Notes: a model not told the origin generated them from the sequence alone. Positions 25,372 to 33,072 are shown, counted from the first letter of the stretch. The stretch is 34,145 nt of DNA from Bacteroidales bacterium (GCA_022653735.1 JALCSU010000024.1:1-34145); one strand, 5' to 3'. Numbers and translations are program-made.

Positions 25372-25460
25372 ATGCACAATCGCCAAATGTGCAGATTTTC
25401 TGCATGGACAGCGAAACACGTCAGGACAGCAGCACCCCTTAAATGGCATGGAAACTCAAT

Positions 25461-25770
25461 TCAACGATTTTCATATTCGGATCTCCTGATGGAATTCGGA
25501 ATTCGGCCTGGTTTCCCATTAACATTATCAATAGGATAATATATAGTAATTCTCCCCTTCATATCCATATCGGACTCCTATTGGAGTTAAATCAAGTGAT
25601 GCATCGGTCCAAGAATGGAAAAAGCAATATATCTCTTCCTGGCTCATTCCTGGCATCTGATATGTCTTCTTGAACGTTAGACGCTCAGGATCGATTTTCT
25701 GTGCATTGAGGGAAAAGCAGCTAAATGCCACTGCTATAATGGCTTAAGTTATGAATAATAGCTTTCTCAT
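25461..25770 (-). pseudogene. Inactivated DUF4468-type gene
   Basis: From the ATG at 25770 the frame reads MRKLLFIT, then a TAA stop, then AIIAVAFSCFSLNAQKIDPERLTFKKTYQMPGMSQEE with the same start, signal peptide and mature N-terminus as the intact gene at 31784. A frameshift follows near 25540 (PIDNVNGKPGRIPNS matches PTVDFGNRSGII of the intact copy), and the remainder is lost. Both copies share the same leader just before the start (GGAAAAGGAGCCTGAT). This is a dead duplicate; the last stop in the shifted frame is at 25461. Confidence 0.75.
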
Positions 25771-25803
25771 ATCAGGCTCCTTTTCCTTAAGTCATCCGAG
25801 CCT

Positions 25804-25835
25804 CTTGCAGGACGTTTAAAGAAAGCGTAACTTTA
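25804..25835 (+). promoter_or_regulatory. Possible promoter of the DoxX gene
   Basis: CTTG at 25804-25807, 20 bases, then TAACTTTA at 25828-25835 give one mismatch to each consensus element. The ATG is 29 bases further on. Confidence 0.35.
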
Positions 25836-25864
25836 CAAATTCAAAACAAGTAAAACATACTACA

Positions 25865-26287
25865 ATGAAAATTGATAAGAATTTCCTTCGCAACAATGAC
25901 CTCGGTCTGTTGCTTCTTCGTTTGACGATAGGTGGGCTCATGTTGTTCCACGGCATCCATAAACTCGTGAGTGGCGTAGGCTTCATCAGCGGCATGCTCG
26001 AAGGTATGGGGCTTCCGGGTTTCATAGCTTATTTCTCTTTGGCAGCCGAACTCTTGTGCTCGCTGATGATTATCGCAGGAGCTTGGACTCGTGCAGCTGC
26101 CATAGTATTTGCAGGCAATATGGCGGTGGCAATCTTGATGGCTCACTCTGGACAGATTTTCTCTGTCGATCCCATGACCGGTGGTTGGGCAATCGAACTC
26201 CCAATGCTGTATCTCCTCGGTGCCGTAGTGCTCATTTTTACAGGCGCTGGTAAGTATGCGGTCACGAAAGGTGGCATCTTGGACTAG
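25865..26287 (+). CDS. DoxX-family membrane protein
   Basis: This 140-residue inner-membrane protein has four predicted helices. The DoxX hallmark is at the start, LGLLLLRLTIGGLMLFHGIHKL, with later FSLAAELLCSLMIIAGAWTRAAAI and LLGAVVLIFTGAGKYA. DoxX-like proteins are linked to redox and thiosulfate/quinone metabolism or stress, but their exact role in Bacteroidota is unknown. Length is typical and the gene seems intact. It faces rubredoxin, with a bidirectional terminator between them. Confidence 0.9.
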   Translation: MKIDKNFLRNNDLGLLLLRLTIGGLMLFHGIHKLVSGVGFISGMLEGMGLPGFIAYFSLAAELLCSLMIIAGAWTRAAAIVFAGNMAVAILMAHSGQIFSVDPMTGGWAIELPMLYLLGAVVLIFTGAGKYAVTKGGILD

Positions 26288-26347
26288 GCAAAAGGAACGT
26301 CCTTATCCGATTCTGAAGGGCGTTCGAACTGCCTGCAAGATATTCAT

Positions 26348-26387
26348 AAAAAAAGAAAGAGGTTGTGCTCTAGGTACAGCCTCTTTC
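26348..26387. terminator. Bidirectional terminator between doxX and rubredoxin
   Basis: The 12-bp stem GAAAGAGGTTGT (26355-26366) and ACAGCCTCTTTC (26376-26387) has one G-U pair. On the minus strand it is followed by a run of seven T, which makes it a good terminator for rubredoxin; on the + strand it ends the DoxX transcript. Confidence 0.8.
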
Positions 26388-26410
26388 ATTATATTAATTA
26401 GGAATATGTT

Positions 26411-26575
26411 TTATTCCTCTGCTGGCTTAAAATCTTCTTTGCCGACTCCGCATAGAGGGCATACCCAATCTTCAGGAAGGTCCTCGAAAGCAGTTCCTGG
26501 AGCTATTCCGTTATCTGGATCCCCTGCGGCTGGATCATAAACATAGCCGCAAACATTGCAAACGTACTTTTTCAT
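26411..26575 (-). CDS. Rubredoxin
   Basis: This is a complete 54-residue rubredoxin, a one-iron electron carrier of the cytoplasm of anaerobes. The iron ligands are Cys6 and Cys9 ([10 protein letters not shown]) and Cys39 and Cys42 ([10 protein letters not shown]). The classical [19 protein letters not shown] segment lies between them. The protein starts [10 protein letters not shown] and ends FKPAEE. It typically feeds electrons to rubrerythrin, superoxide reductase or oxygen reductase systems in oxidative stress. It has its own promoter and terminator and so is a single-gene unit. Confidence 0.96.
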   Translation of the reverse strand: MKKYVCNVCGYVYDPAAGDPDNGIAPGTAFEDLPEDWVCPLCGVGKEDFKPAEE

Positions 26576-26597
26576 AATGGTTCTTTTATTGTTTTTG

Positions 26598-26628
26598 CAA
26601 ATATAACGAATATTTTGTCTATTGCAAC
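26598..26628 (-). promoter_or_regulatory. Promoter of the rubredoxin gene
   Basis: On the minus strand, GTTG (26628-26625), 19 bases and TATATTTG (26605-26598) give an exact -7 box and a near -33. The ATG at 26575 is 22 bases after the box. Confidence 0.6.
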
Positions 26629-26681
26629 AGCTAATTTTATATATTCCATTTTGCGATTATCGCCCGGAAGAAGCGGCATGT

Positions 26682-26721
26682 TGTAAACCCTGCTTTACAG
26701 TTTTTGTAAAGAATCTTTACA
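26682..26721 (+). promoter_or_regulatory. Paired activator-site dyads upstream of the FtsX-like permease
   Basis: There are two dyads of the same half-site: TGTAAA-N6-TTTACA (26682-26699) and TGTAAA-N5-TTTACA (26705-26721). Successive half-sites begin 12, 11 and 11 bases apart, and the dyad centres are about 22 bases (two helical turns) apart. They lie roughly 90 and 112 bases before the start predicted from the sigma-54 promoter, the usual place for NtrC-type activators. Confidence 0.6.
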
Positions 26722-26776
26722 AGCCTTAAACCGGATGATTGAGTTAAATAATTGAGTGATAGTAAATTAAATATGA

Positions 26777-26792
26777 TGGCCTAGAGGTTGCC
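26777..26792 (+). promoter_or_regulatory. Predicted sigma-54 promoter
   Basis: TGGCCTAGAGGTTGCC has the -24 GG and -12 GC elements exactly 10 bases apart and matches TGGC-N8-TTGC. The start would be near 26803, 16 bases before the permease ATG. The gene would then need RpoN and an NtrC-type activator. Confidence 0.6.
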
Positions 26793-26818
26793 TTCCTCTG
26801 TGGCAAAAGATATTGAAT

Positions 26819-29161
26819 ATGATTAAAAAGAATCTGGAGAGTTTGATTCGCCGCTATCCGATGGCTGTGGTCCTGAATTTCACAGGGCTGGTGGCTGCGT
26901 TCGTGGCGTTCGCTTTAATATTCCTGCAGGCCGATTATGAACTGTCATTCGACAAGTGTCATCCGACGGCGGACCGGGTGTTCAGAGTCGATAAAAAGGG
27001 CGATGAATCGTTGTTCCGGAATATCCTTCCGAGGGGCTTTGTTGATGACATCATCGGCTCGTCGGCCCATATCGAGGCGGGGTGTAGTTTCATGCCATTT
27101 ATGGGAGAGACATACTTCGCAGTTCAGGAGAATGGAAAAGCTCCTGTGGGCTATAAGAAGACGTTGATTTGCGTTTCTGAAGGATTCATCGACGTGTTTG
27201 GCATTACGATGGTAGAGGGTAACAGTCGCTCGTTGGAAATGCCGGGTTCTGTCATTATCCCAAGATCACTGGCGCAAGCGCTTTTCCCTGGCGAACCGGC
27301 TACCGGAAAGCTGCTGAGAATAGATGCGTCGAACCTGCTGGGCAGTACGAACGGAGAGGCTACGGTAACGGGAGTCTATGAAGACTTTCCGTCCAACACG
27401 CAACTTGGCAATGACCTTTATATGTCCGTAGGCGACTTTCAGAAGGGTTCTTACGGTGGGGCGAATTTCATATGTTATCTGCTTCTGGACGACGCTGGCA
27501 ATTCCCAATCGGTAGCAGACGAATTCAACAGCCACTTCGATTTTGCCTCCTATGAGAATTGGCTCACTCCCATCGAGCTGGTGCCTCTGACGAGCATATA
27601 TTTCCGCAATGAAGGAAATGTCTATAAGAGCGGAAGCCGTTCGCAGCTGCTCCTGCTCATTGCGATCGCCATCTTGATTCTGGCTATCGGTCTGATTAAT
27701 TTTACGAACTTTTACGTGGCGCTAACGCCGCTTCGCATCCGGAACATCAATCTGCAGAAGATTCTGGGATCATCAACGGCACGACTGCGTGCGCTGGTCG
27801 TGGCGGAGGCCGTCTTCTGGTGCATATGCGCCTTTGTCGTGGCTACGCTCCTCCTGTTGCCGGCATCTAATGCGCTGGTAACGCGGGGCGTGCTTATGCA
27901 GGCGTTTTCTTTTGGTGAGCACTGGCATCTGTTGCTCTTTGTCGGAACAGTTGCGTTGGCCACTGGCGTGATTGCAGGCATCTGGCCAGCTATCTATTCC
28001 ACGTCCGGTCAGCCAGCAATGATTCTGCGAGGTAACTTCGGTTTGTCCGAGTCAGGTAAAGGACTGCGGGCGATCCTAGTGGGCGTGCAGCTAGTCGTGT
28101 CCATAGCATTGATGATTTTTGTGCTGTTCGTGCAGCGGCAAAGCCGGTACATGCAGGAATATCCTTGCGGTTATGACAAGGACAATCTGGCCGTGGTGGA
28201 TATTGGCGGAGAGAACAGCAAGACCAAAGCAGACTGGCTACGTGAACAACTTCGGACGATTCCGGAAGTGGAAGACGTGGCTTATGCGATGGAACTTATC
28301 GGAGGGGCAGATTCTTATTGTACTCAATCCACGGATTTTGGCGATGGGAGCGTGATGTATAGCTTGATATACTGTTCTTGGAACTTTCCTGAGGTAATGG
28401 GGCTTAAGATCACCGAAGGCAGACTCTTCCGGGAAGGTGATTATGGCCCGGTCCTGCTTACGCAAGGAATGCGTGCGCATGGCGCTAAGCTTGAAGTATA
28501 TGAGGAGCTCGGGGACGTATCTCCGGTCGTGGGGTTCGTGGAAGATGTGAATATCACATCGCTGCGAAAGGCGGATTCCCCGGTGGGATTCTTAGCCATC
28601 GACCCGAAGAAGAACCTCACGTTACCATATGCATATATCCGGCTCTCGGAGGGCGCTGACCGCTTTGCTACAGTGGATAAGATCCAGTCCGTCTTGAAGG
28701 AGATGGACTCGGCAATGCCGTTTGAGGTGCAGTTCTACGATTCCATCGGCAAGAATCTCTATAGCGGTGAGGAGCGGCTGCGGCTGGCAGTTTGGCTGTT
28801 CTCGCTTCTGGCGGTGCTGCTATCGCTTGTGGGCATCTGGGGTCAGGTGCTGATGGATGTTCAGTATAAGAGGATGGAAATTTCGGTGAAGCGAGCATTT
28901 GGGGCAGAGGTGAACCAGATTACTGGGGAGGGCCTGAAGATTTACCTTCGGATGCTTGCCATCTGCTATGTGATTGCCGCACCGGTGGGATGGCTGATTG
29001 TGCGCCACTATCTGCAACAGTTCTCGCACAGGGTGGGATTCCTGCCGTCTGTGTTTGTGATAGCGCTGGTTGTGGTTGGGCTGCTTTGCTCAGCCGTAGT
29101 GTTGTACCACTATCTCAAGATGGCCTGGACCAATCCAGCCGAGGCGCTGAAGAAGGAATAG
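26819..29161 (+). CDS. FtsX-like ABC transporter permease (two-domain, Bacteroidota type)
   Basis: This 780-residue inner-membrane permease of the MacB/FtsX superfamily is in the long form with two FtsX units that is common in Bacteroidota. The ATG at 26819 is chosen over a TTG at 26813. It has an N-terminal helix (about 15-38, VVLNFTGLVAAFVAFALIF), a periplasmic MacB-like domain to about 275, and a three-helix FtsX block (about 277-400). Then come another helix (GVQLVVSIALMIFVLFV), a second periplasmic domain and a final helix block from about 653, ending NPAEALKKE. No ATP-binding subunit lies next to it, so the ATPase must be elsewhere. The substrate is unknown; antimicrobial-peptide or envelope-stress export is common for this family. 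A sigma-54 promoter and activator dyads precede it. Confidence 0.9.
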   Translation: MIKKNLESLIRRYPMAVVLNFTGLVAAFVAFALIFLQADYELSFDKCHPTADRVFRVDKKGDESLFRNILPRGFVDDIIGSSAHIEAGCSFMPFMGETYFAVQENGKAPVGYKKTLICVSEGFIDVFGITMVEGNSRSLEMPGSVIIPRSLAQALFPGEPATGKLLRIDASNLLGSTNGEATVTGVYEDFPSNTQLGNDLYMSVGDFQKGSYGGANFICYLLLDDAGNSQSVADEFNSHFDFASYENWLTPIELVPLTSIYFRNEGNVYKSGSRSQLLLLIAIAILILAIGLINFTNFYVALTPLRIRNINLQKILGSSTARLRALVVAEAVFWCICAFVVATLLLLPASNALVTRGVLMQAFSFGEHWHLLLFVGTVALATGVIAGIWPAIYSTSGQPAMILRGNFGLSESGKGLRAILVGVQLVVSIALMIFVLFVQRQSRYMQEYPCGYDKDNLAVVDIGGENSKTKADWLREQLRTIPEVEDVAYAMELIGGADSYCTQSTDFGDGSVMYSLIYCSWNFPEVMGLKITEGRLFREGDYGPVLLTQGMRAHGAKLEVYEELGDVSPVVGFVEDVNITSLRKADSPVGFLAIDPKKNLTLPYAYIRLSEGADRFATVDKIQSVLKEMDSAMPFEVQFYDSIGKNLYSGEERLRLAVWLFSLLAVLLSLVGIWGQVLMDVQYKRMEISVKRAFGAEVNQITGEGLKIYLRMLAICYVIAAPVGWLIVRHYLQQFSHRVGFLPSVFVIALVVVGLLCSAVVLYHYLKMAWTNPAEALKKE

Positions 29162-29190
29162 GCAACCTCCCCACGCATCGCAGGACAACC

Positions 29191-29231
29191 CTTCGGTGTC
29201 ATCCTGAAGTTGATTTGGGATGACACCGAGG
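29191..29231 (+). terminator. Terminator-like hairpin after the permease gene
   Basis: TCGGTGTCATCC (29193-29204) pairs perfectly with GGATGACACCGA (29218-29229), and flanking bases extend the stem. The GTCATCCTGA core resembles the GGATGAC repeats at 32901-33072, so this hairpin may itself be a member of that dispersed repeat family. Confidence 0.6.
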
Positions 29232-29291
29232 TTTCGGATGAGTTTACGTTCTTCTGTGGCATGTCATCCATCTGTCCCAGAGGGTTCCTAC

Positions 29292-29433
29292 AGACCGTAC
29301 TTCGGCTTCGAGATAACATGTTCATAATAAGGGAATTGAAAAGCTTCCATCGTACGGTCTGCATATTAGCAAGGAGACCGTACTTGGCCATTATTGATTA
29401 TCAGCGAGTTACGCCCTATGAACAGTACGGTCT
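29292..29433. repeat. Four alternating copies of AGACCGTAC
   Basis: The 9-base motif occurs at 29292-29300 and 29375-29383 in + orientation, and as its reverse complement GTACGGTCT at 29352-29360 and 29425-29433. The order +,-,+,- lets two consecutive hairpins form, with loops of about 51 and 41 bases. The last copy lies at the end of the IS remnant. No gene is seen in this stretch. Confidence 0.6.
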
Positions 29434-29612
29434 ATTTTCAGGGAATCTCTTATGGCAGCATGCTACGGGTTTTTCCCTATTTATTGTGCGAGATGATATC
29501 AGAATTGTACAGAAAGATGCTTTTCTCCTTTTAAATGAGACGTTCGCAATAAATCCGCAGAGGCACCGGACGTTGTATCCTCCAAGATACTTTGCGTGCA
29601 GGTCTCTTACTG
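29416..29612 (-). pseudogene. IS3-family transposase orfB remnant
   Basis: In the -1 frame relative to the end of orfA, the sequence reads VRDLHAKYLGGYNVRCLCG, the usual beginning of the IS3 orfB catalytic protein just before its helix-turn-helix. After about 25 residues the similarity fades, and the frame ends at TAG 29418-29416. The whole DDE catalytic region is missing. The -1 overlap with orfA is the normal IS3 arrangement, which supports the assignment. Confidence 0.5.
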
Positions 29613-29945
29613 TTTGGCTTCGGCTATTTTAATCATCTCATCGTATGCCTCCGCCTTGATTTCCGCTTGCAACAGCTGGCGCTCCAGCTCCTTGACTCTC
29701 CTCTCGAGTGCTTTCTCCTTATAGCCCAGTTACTGGGCAATTGGCTTCCATTCAGGCTTTTCCATGATTGCTTCTTTGAAGATTTCCCCTTTCTCCTTTG
29801 CAAAGATAGCTATCCTTCTTGATGCCGTGCTATGTCCTATCGGAAGAACACGGGAGATTTAGTCTACGCTCATCCCTTATTCATAATGAAGACGAATCAC
29901 CTCATTGAAATTAAACTTCTGTTTTTCTGTTTGTAATTGACACAT
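29607..29945 (-). pseudogene. IS3-family transposase orfA with three in-frame stops
   Basis: The 112-codon frame from the ATG at 29945 reads FNFNEVIRLHYE, stop, GMSVD, stop, ISRVLPIGHSTASRRIAIFAKEKG, then EWKPIAQ, stop, LGYKEKALERRVKELERQLL and EAYDEMIKIAEAKQ. This is the helix-turn-helix plus leucine-zipper orfA of an IS3-group element. The three interruptions are all TAA and there is no frameshift, so decay is by point mutation only. The Arg in TASRRIA stands where Trp is usual. The terminal inverted repeats could not be identified. Confidence 0.8.
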
Positions 29946-30140
29946 TGTTGATTGTGTTTCAGAGTCAATTATTTTCAGGTAAAGACCAATCGCACGGAGA
30001 ATCCTTTTTATCATGACGCAGATCGCCAACTCCGTGAATTTCGTGGACTGGTTGGAAACAGCCGATGGGGAGACTTTCGGTAACCCTTACAATCCATTCC
30101 TGCTATGATGCCAATCTTCTTCAAGGGATACGGCGCAGCA

Positions 30141-30365
30141 TCAAACATTGATGTCATGGGCAAGCCTTGCGAAATGAATGACTGCCTGGTTGATAAATTC
30201 GGTCTTATTGCCTTCATAGGCGGACAGAATGGCATCCACCTCGGGGAAAGAACGGAAAGTATAGCACTTCCCGTGCGCCTTTTCCTTACGACCAGATCCT
30301 TTGCGCGCACCTCCCCAATTTTGAGAAACGGCTGAACCAGAAGCAGATGAATTTTTATTTTTCAT
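30141..30365 (-). CDS. Small ribbon-helix-helix-like protein
   Basis: The ATG at 30365 gives 74 residues. The basic N-terminal part contains GGARKGSGRKEKAHG, a motif frequent in phage and plasmid DNA-binding proteins. It is followed by YTFRSFPEVDAILSAYEGNKTEFINQAVIHFARL, a strand-helix-helix pattern like a CopG/Arc-type repressor. It may regulate a mobile element or be one half of a partition or toxin-antitoxin pair, but no partner gene is visible. The flanking sequence is non-coding or degenerate. Confidence 0.6.
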   Translation of the reverse strand: MKNKNSSASGSAVSQNWGGARKGSGRKEKAHGKCYTFRSFPEVDAILSAYEGNKTEFINQAVIHFARLAHDINV

Positions 30366-31025
30366 ACAAATCAGTAACTTTGCTCTTCCTACCAAAGGGG
30401 AAGCCGGTTGTCTCGGCCTCCGTTGGCGAACTAGATTGCGATTTCAATCGTGAATCTCAGTTTCCAAATCTTGATCGTAAATCTTGCGGACATACTTTTA
30501 AGACTTTGGTAGGTTTTTCTTACTCCCTTTCAAGCGTTTCAGATTCCTCTTTCGCAGTTCCGTCAGGACTGCATTACAAAGTATGGATTATTTTGATTTA
30601 TGCTAGTTTCAGGGTCAGATGCAAACCCCTGTGTTCAAGAACAAAATCGTGAATACGTGAGTGCCTTTGGATGAATGCCTCCCCGGATGCGTCACGGGTT
30701 CGGCGGACAAATCATATGTGCAGATCCCAACCAGAGAGTAAGCTCAAGATTACAGCCGTCTCTGGAAGTGACATGTTATGTGGCGCATCATGCTTTTGCT
30801 GCGAGAGTTAGCATAGCCCTAGGATAGCTGTAGTTGATGTGGGCATGTAAACATCCATGATGACATGGAGGGGGGTGCATGGCAAACAGAACTGGAGGGC
30901 ATTGTACATAATAATAGTTTGCGCGGCAAAAGCATTCGGACTTCGCTGCTCTTTACCGCCCCGCCTCGTTAAAGCCTAATAAGGCAGGCCGGAGAATTCA
31001 GAATGTTGACAACGGCAATGCTGAA
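30366..31025. other. 660 bp without a supported gene
   Basis: Several short open frames occur, but none has a convincing start, codon pattern or family signature. A stretch near 30900-30970 reads ELEGIVHNNSLRGKSIRTSLLF in one frame and may be a gene remnant. I see no RNA gene or terminator here. The area is probably decayed mobile-element DNA. Confidence 0.4.
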
Positions 31026-31346
31026 ATGTTCCTGCGACTTGCCTCAAGGATGCATTCTTGGCAGAAGAATCTCATAATGCTGTGGTTCTCCGCATGCCTG
31101 GACTACATCCAGAGCGGTACGCTGACAATTGACGGTGAGCAGGTCAGCCTTTTCCTTCTTTTCAATGGCACGTCCGAAAGCAGCGGTTTCGAATACGGCT
31201 GGAATGATCTTCTCATCGAGCTAGCCAGAGAGAACTGCATCGGGAATAAGGATCAGATAGACGAAGAGCCGTTATTCTCGGTATTATCTATAATGTGGCA
31301 CAATTTCAAGGAAAACAAACGTCTTGAGAAGCTGTCGAAAAAATAA
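31026..31346 (+). CDS. Hypothetical protein upstream of a phage-type protein
   Basis: The protein has 106 residues, with the start uncertain (ATG at 31026 or 31050). It is mostly helical, with LIMLWFSACLDYIQSGTLTIDGEQVSLFLLF, then WNDLLIELARENCIGN, then a Lys-rich tail. I do not recognise the family. It lies 6 bases before the phage-morphogenesis-like gene in the same direction, so the two probably form a unit derived from a prophage. Confidence 0.55.
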   Translation: MFLRLASRMHSWQKNLIMLWFSACLDYIQSGTLTIDGEQVSLFLLFNGTSESSGFEYGWNDLLIELARENCIGNKDQIDEEPLFSVLSIMWHNFKENKRLEKLSKK

Positions 31347-31352
31347 CCAGGA

Positions 31353-31709
31353 ATGGCGGTAAGAGATAGATTCATAGGCGACATCCTTAGGCAGGAGGGT
31401 TCCCTGCTTCTGAAATACCAAGGTGAGGGAATAGAGCGCAATCTTCAGCTTAGGACTAGACGGATCCTGTCTTCAAGGCGCATCTCTGTGTCCGAATCTG
31501 ATGCCTCTGGAACCATGTCCTTCTACCATACTGCCTATAACAGATTCCTGGACATGAAATATTATCACCGAGGAGCCAAGAAGATAAAAGCCAACCGGCA
31601 TGTCTTCCTGAGATACGTGTACGGAACCTATTCGTACATTGCGAGAAGGCTGCTTGAGCAATACAAAGAAGCTTTCATAGGTGACATCCGTAGCATCCGG
31701 ACGCAATGA
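31353..31709 (+). CDS. Phage morphogenesis-like protein
   Basis: The protein has 118 residues, basic and without a signal peptide. The segment GTMSFYHTAYNRFLDMKYYHRGAKKIKANRHVFLRYVYGTYSYIARRLLEQYKEAF (read in parts) follows the layout of small virion-morphogenesis or tail-completion proteins in Bacteroidales prophages: a 'YxRFLDMK' strand, a basic loop, then a conserved helical end. The assignment is from memory of the pattern and is tentative. No other head or tail genes follow, so only a fragment of a prophage remains, together with the tail-protein fragment at 25144. Confidence 0.5.
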   Translation: MAVRDRFIGDILRQEGSLLLKYQGEGIERNLQLRTRRILSSRRISVSESDASGTMSFYHTAYNRFLDMKYYHRGAKKIKANRHVFLRYVYGTYSYIARRLLEQYKEAFIGDIRSIRTQ

Positions 31710-31783
31710 GATTCTCTTTTATAGTGTTTATGAAACGTTTTAGTATGTTTTTTGCATGATGATAAACGGAAAAGGAGCCTGAT

Positions 31784-32338
31784 ATGAGAAAGCTTATATT
31801 CATAACCACTGTCATTATTGCAATAACTGCCAGCAGTTTTTCCATCTCCGCCCAGAAAATCGAGCCTGAGCCTCTTACGTTTAGGAAAACATACCAGATG
31901 CAGGCAATGAGCCAGAAAGAATTATATCGACTTACATCAGACTGGGAAGAAATTTCTCCGATTGTTGAATTTCGTGGCTTTCTTAATGGTTTTGATGGGA
32001 AATATTACCGTCTCTATTGTCCTACCGTTGATTTCGGGAACAGAAGCGGCATCATTACGGGTATAGTTGAGCTGAACATTCGTGACAATGCTTTCGATCT
32101 GGTGCTTAGTAATATTTCTTTTCGTTGTGGCAATAAAGTCGGATTGCATATATCTTCTCATGATGACAACTTCAATCGCACTAAGTTCTGGCTTCTGACA
32201 CACAATAAAAGAATCATCGACAAAGCCAGAGCGAAATCTTCAGAAATATTCGATTGTATTACGTCTCTTATGGATGAATATATAAATTCAAACCACGATG
32301 GCCCTATCGAATTGTCGGCAATGAAAACTGAAATTTAA
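31784..32338 (+). CDS. Exported DUF4468-type protein
   Basis: The protein has 184 residues with a type I signal peptide (MRKLIFITTVIIAITASSFSISAQ, cleavage after SAQ; shown only in part here by name). The mature start, RKTYQMQAMSQKELYRLTSDW, matches the DUF4468 (TBP-like fold) family. In this family a strand is followed by a sKxELY-W helix. It is exported, probably periplasmic, with unknown function. The start has an unusual clear Shine-Dalgarno, AAGGAG at 31772-31777, 6 bases before the ATG. A disabled copy lies at 25461-25770 and shares the leader and the first codons, so a duplication of this gene occurred. Confidence 0.75.
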   Translation: MRKLIFITTVIIAITASSFSISAQKIEPEPLTFRKTYQMQAMSQKELYRLTSDWEEISPIVEFRGFLNGFDGKYYRLYCPTVDFGNRSGIITGIVELNIRDNAFDLVLSNISFRCGNKVGLHISSHDDNFNRTKFWLLTHNKRIIDKARAKSSEIFDCITSLMDEYINSNHDGPIELSAMKTEI

Positions 32339-32399
32339 CTTCGGGACTGATGATTACGACTATTCTATAACGTAGCGATGAGCGCTACTATTGTCCTTT

Positions 32400-32425
32400 A
32401 TAGCCACCACTAGGTGGCTATTTTT
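32400..32425 (+). terminator. Terminator of the DUF4468-type gene
   Basis: The stem ATAGCCACC/GGTGGCTAT with an ACTA loop is followed by TTTTTG. A second small hairpin, TAGCG/CGCTA, lies about 15 bases upstream. Confidence 0.75.
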
Positions 32426-32444
32426 GTATCAAAAGGATATCGTT

Positions 32445-32782
32445 ATGGGAAAGAAAATCACCGAAGAAGATATGGAATCAGAAGCAAAATACTGTTTAAA
32501 GAATGAACGTGATCACCTAGGAACGAACGTTTCTTCGAGCGGCATTCGGAGGCGTTGCCTGAAGCATGGCGGGAGGAAAAGCCGGAAATCAGGAGAGAGG
32601 TGAAAGAGTACGATTTCCGCCATCGGCATTCAGTGACCAATGCATGGGGTAAAGTCCGGATGCTTTTGCAGCGCAAACATACAATTATGAGATGGAAGGA
32701 TTTGTCCGTGCAATTAGCGGGCATGGCACTGTTCATCACAGTGGTGCGTAATGAGGTTAAGCCAGCCCAGGGGTGTTTTTAG
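32445..32782 (+). pseudogene. Frameshifted hypothetical gene
   Basis: From the ATG at 32445 the frame reads MGKKITEEDMESEAKYCLKN and then loses sense near 32515-32535. The next frame continues ERFFERHSEALPEAWREEKPEIRREVKEY and TNAWGKVRMLLQRKHTIMRWKD, ending at 32782. Together they would make a single charged, helical protein of about 110 residues. It has no recognised family. One inserted or deleted base explains the break. The gene starts 20 bases after the preceding terminator. Confidence 0.45.
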
Positions 32783-32900
32783 AAGTGGGGCTGGGCATGC
32801 CGTTATGTTGTGTAGTGACTTCTGATGCGAACACGCCTGCCCGCCAATTGCAAACGTAGGAACAGAATCGGCTCTGGATGATGGGGTGGTTGGACAAAGA

Positions 32901-33072
32901 TCCTGAAACAAGTTCAGGATGACGAGGGGGGGCGTTCAGGATGACGGGATGGTTGAACAAAGAGCCTGAAACAAGTTCAGGATGACGGGGTAGATCGTTC
33001 AGGATGACGGGGGTGACCGTTCAGGATGACGGGATGGTTGTTTAGAATGACAGCGTTGGTCGTTCAGGATGA
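32901..33072. repeat. Array of GTTCAGGATGACGG-type repeats
   Basis: A unit containing TTCAGGATGACGG occurs at 32912-32924, 32935-32947, 32976-32989, 32998-33010 and 33020-33032. Decayed copies lie at 33041-33051 and 33063-33072. Two units are preceded by CCTGAAACAAG, which pairs with the following TTCAGG to make short hairpins. Spacers are 10-30 bases and share GGGATGGTTG-like stretches. No protein or CRISPR repeat structure is evident. It resembles dispersed intergenic repeats of Bacteroidota. Confidence 0.65.

Noticed and set aside
29210..29632. 140-codon + strand ORF
   Set aside because: It is antisense to the IS3 orfB remnant and crosses the AGACCGTAC repeats, with no family signal.
30013..30108. 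31-codon + strand ORF (MTQIANSVNFVDWLETADG...)
   Set aside because: The residues look plausible, but there is no start signal, neighbour or family to support it.
30011..30310. 99-codon minus strand ORF
   Set aside because: It mostly overlaps the small RHH-like gene in another frame and shows no coding signature.
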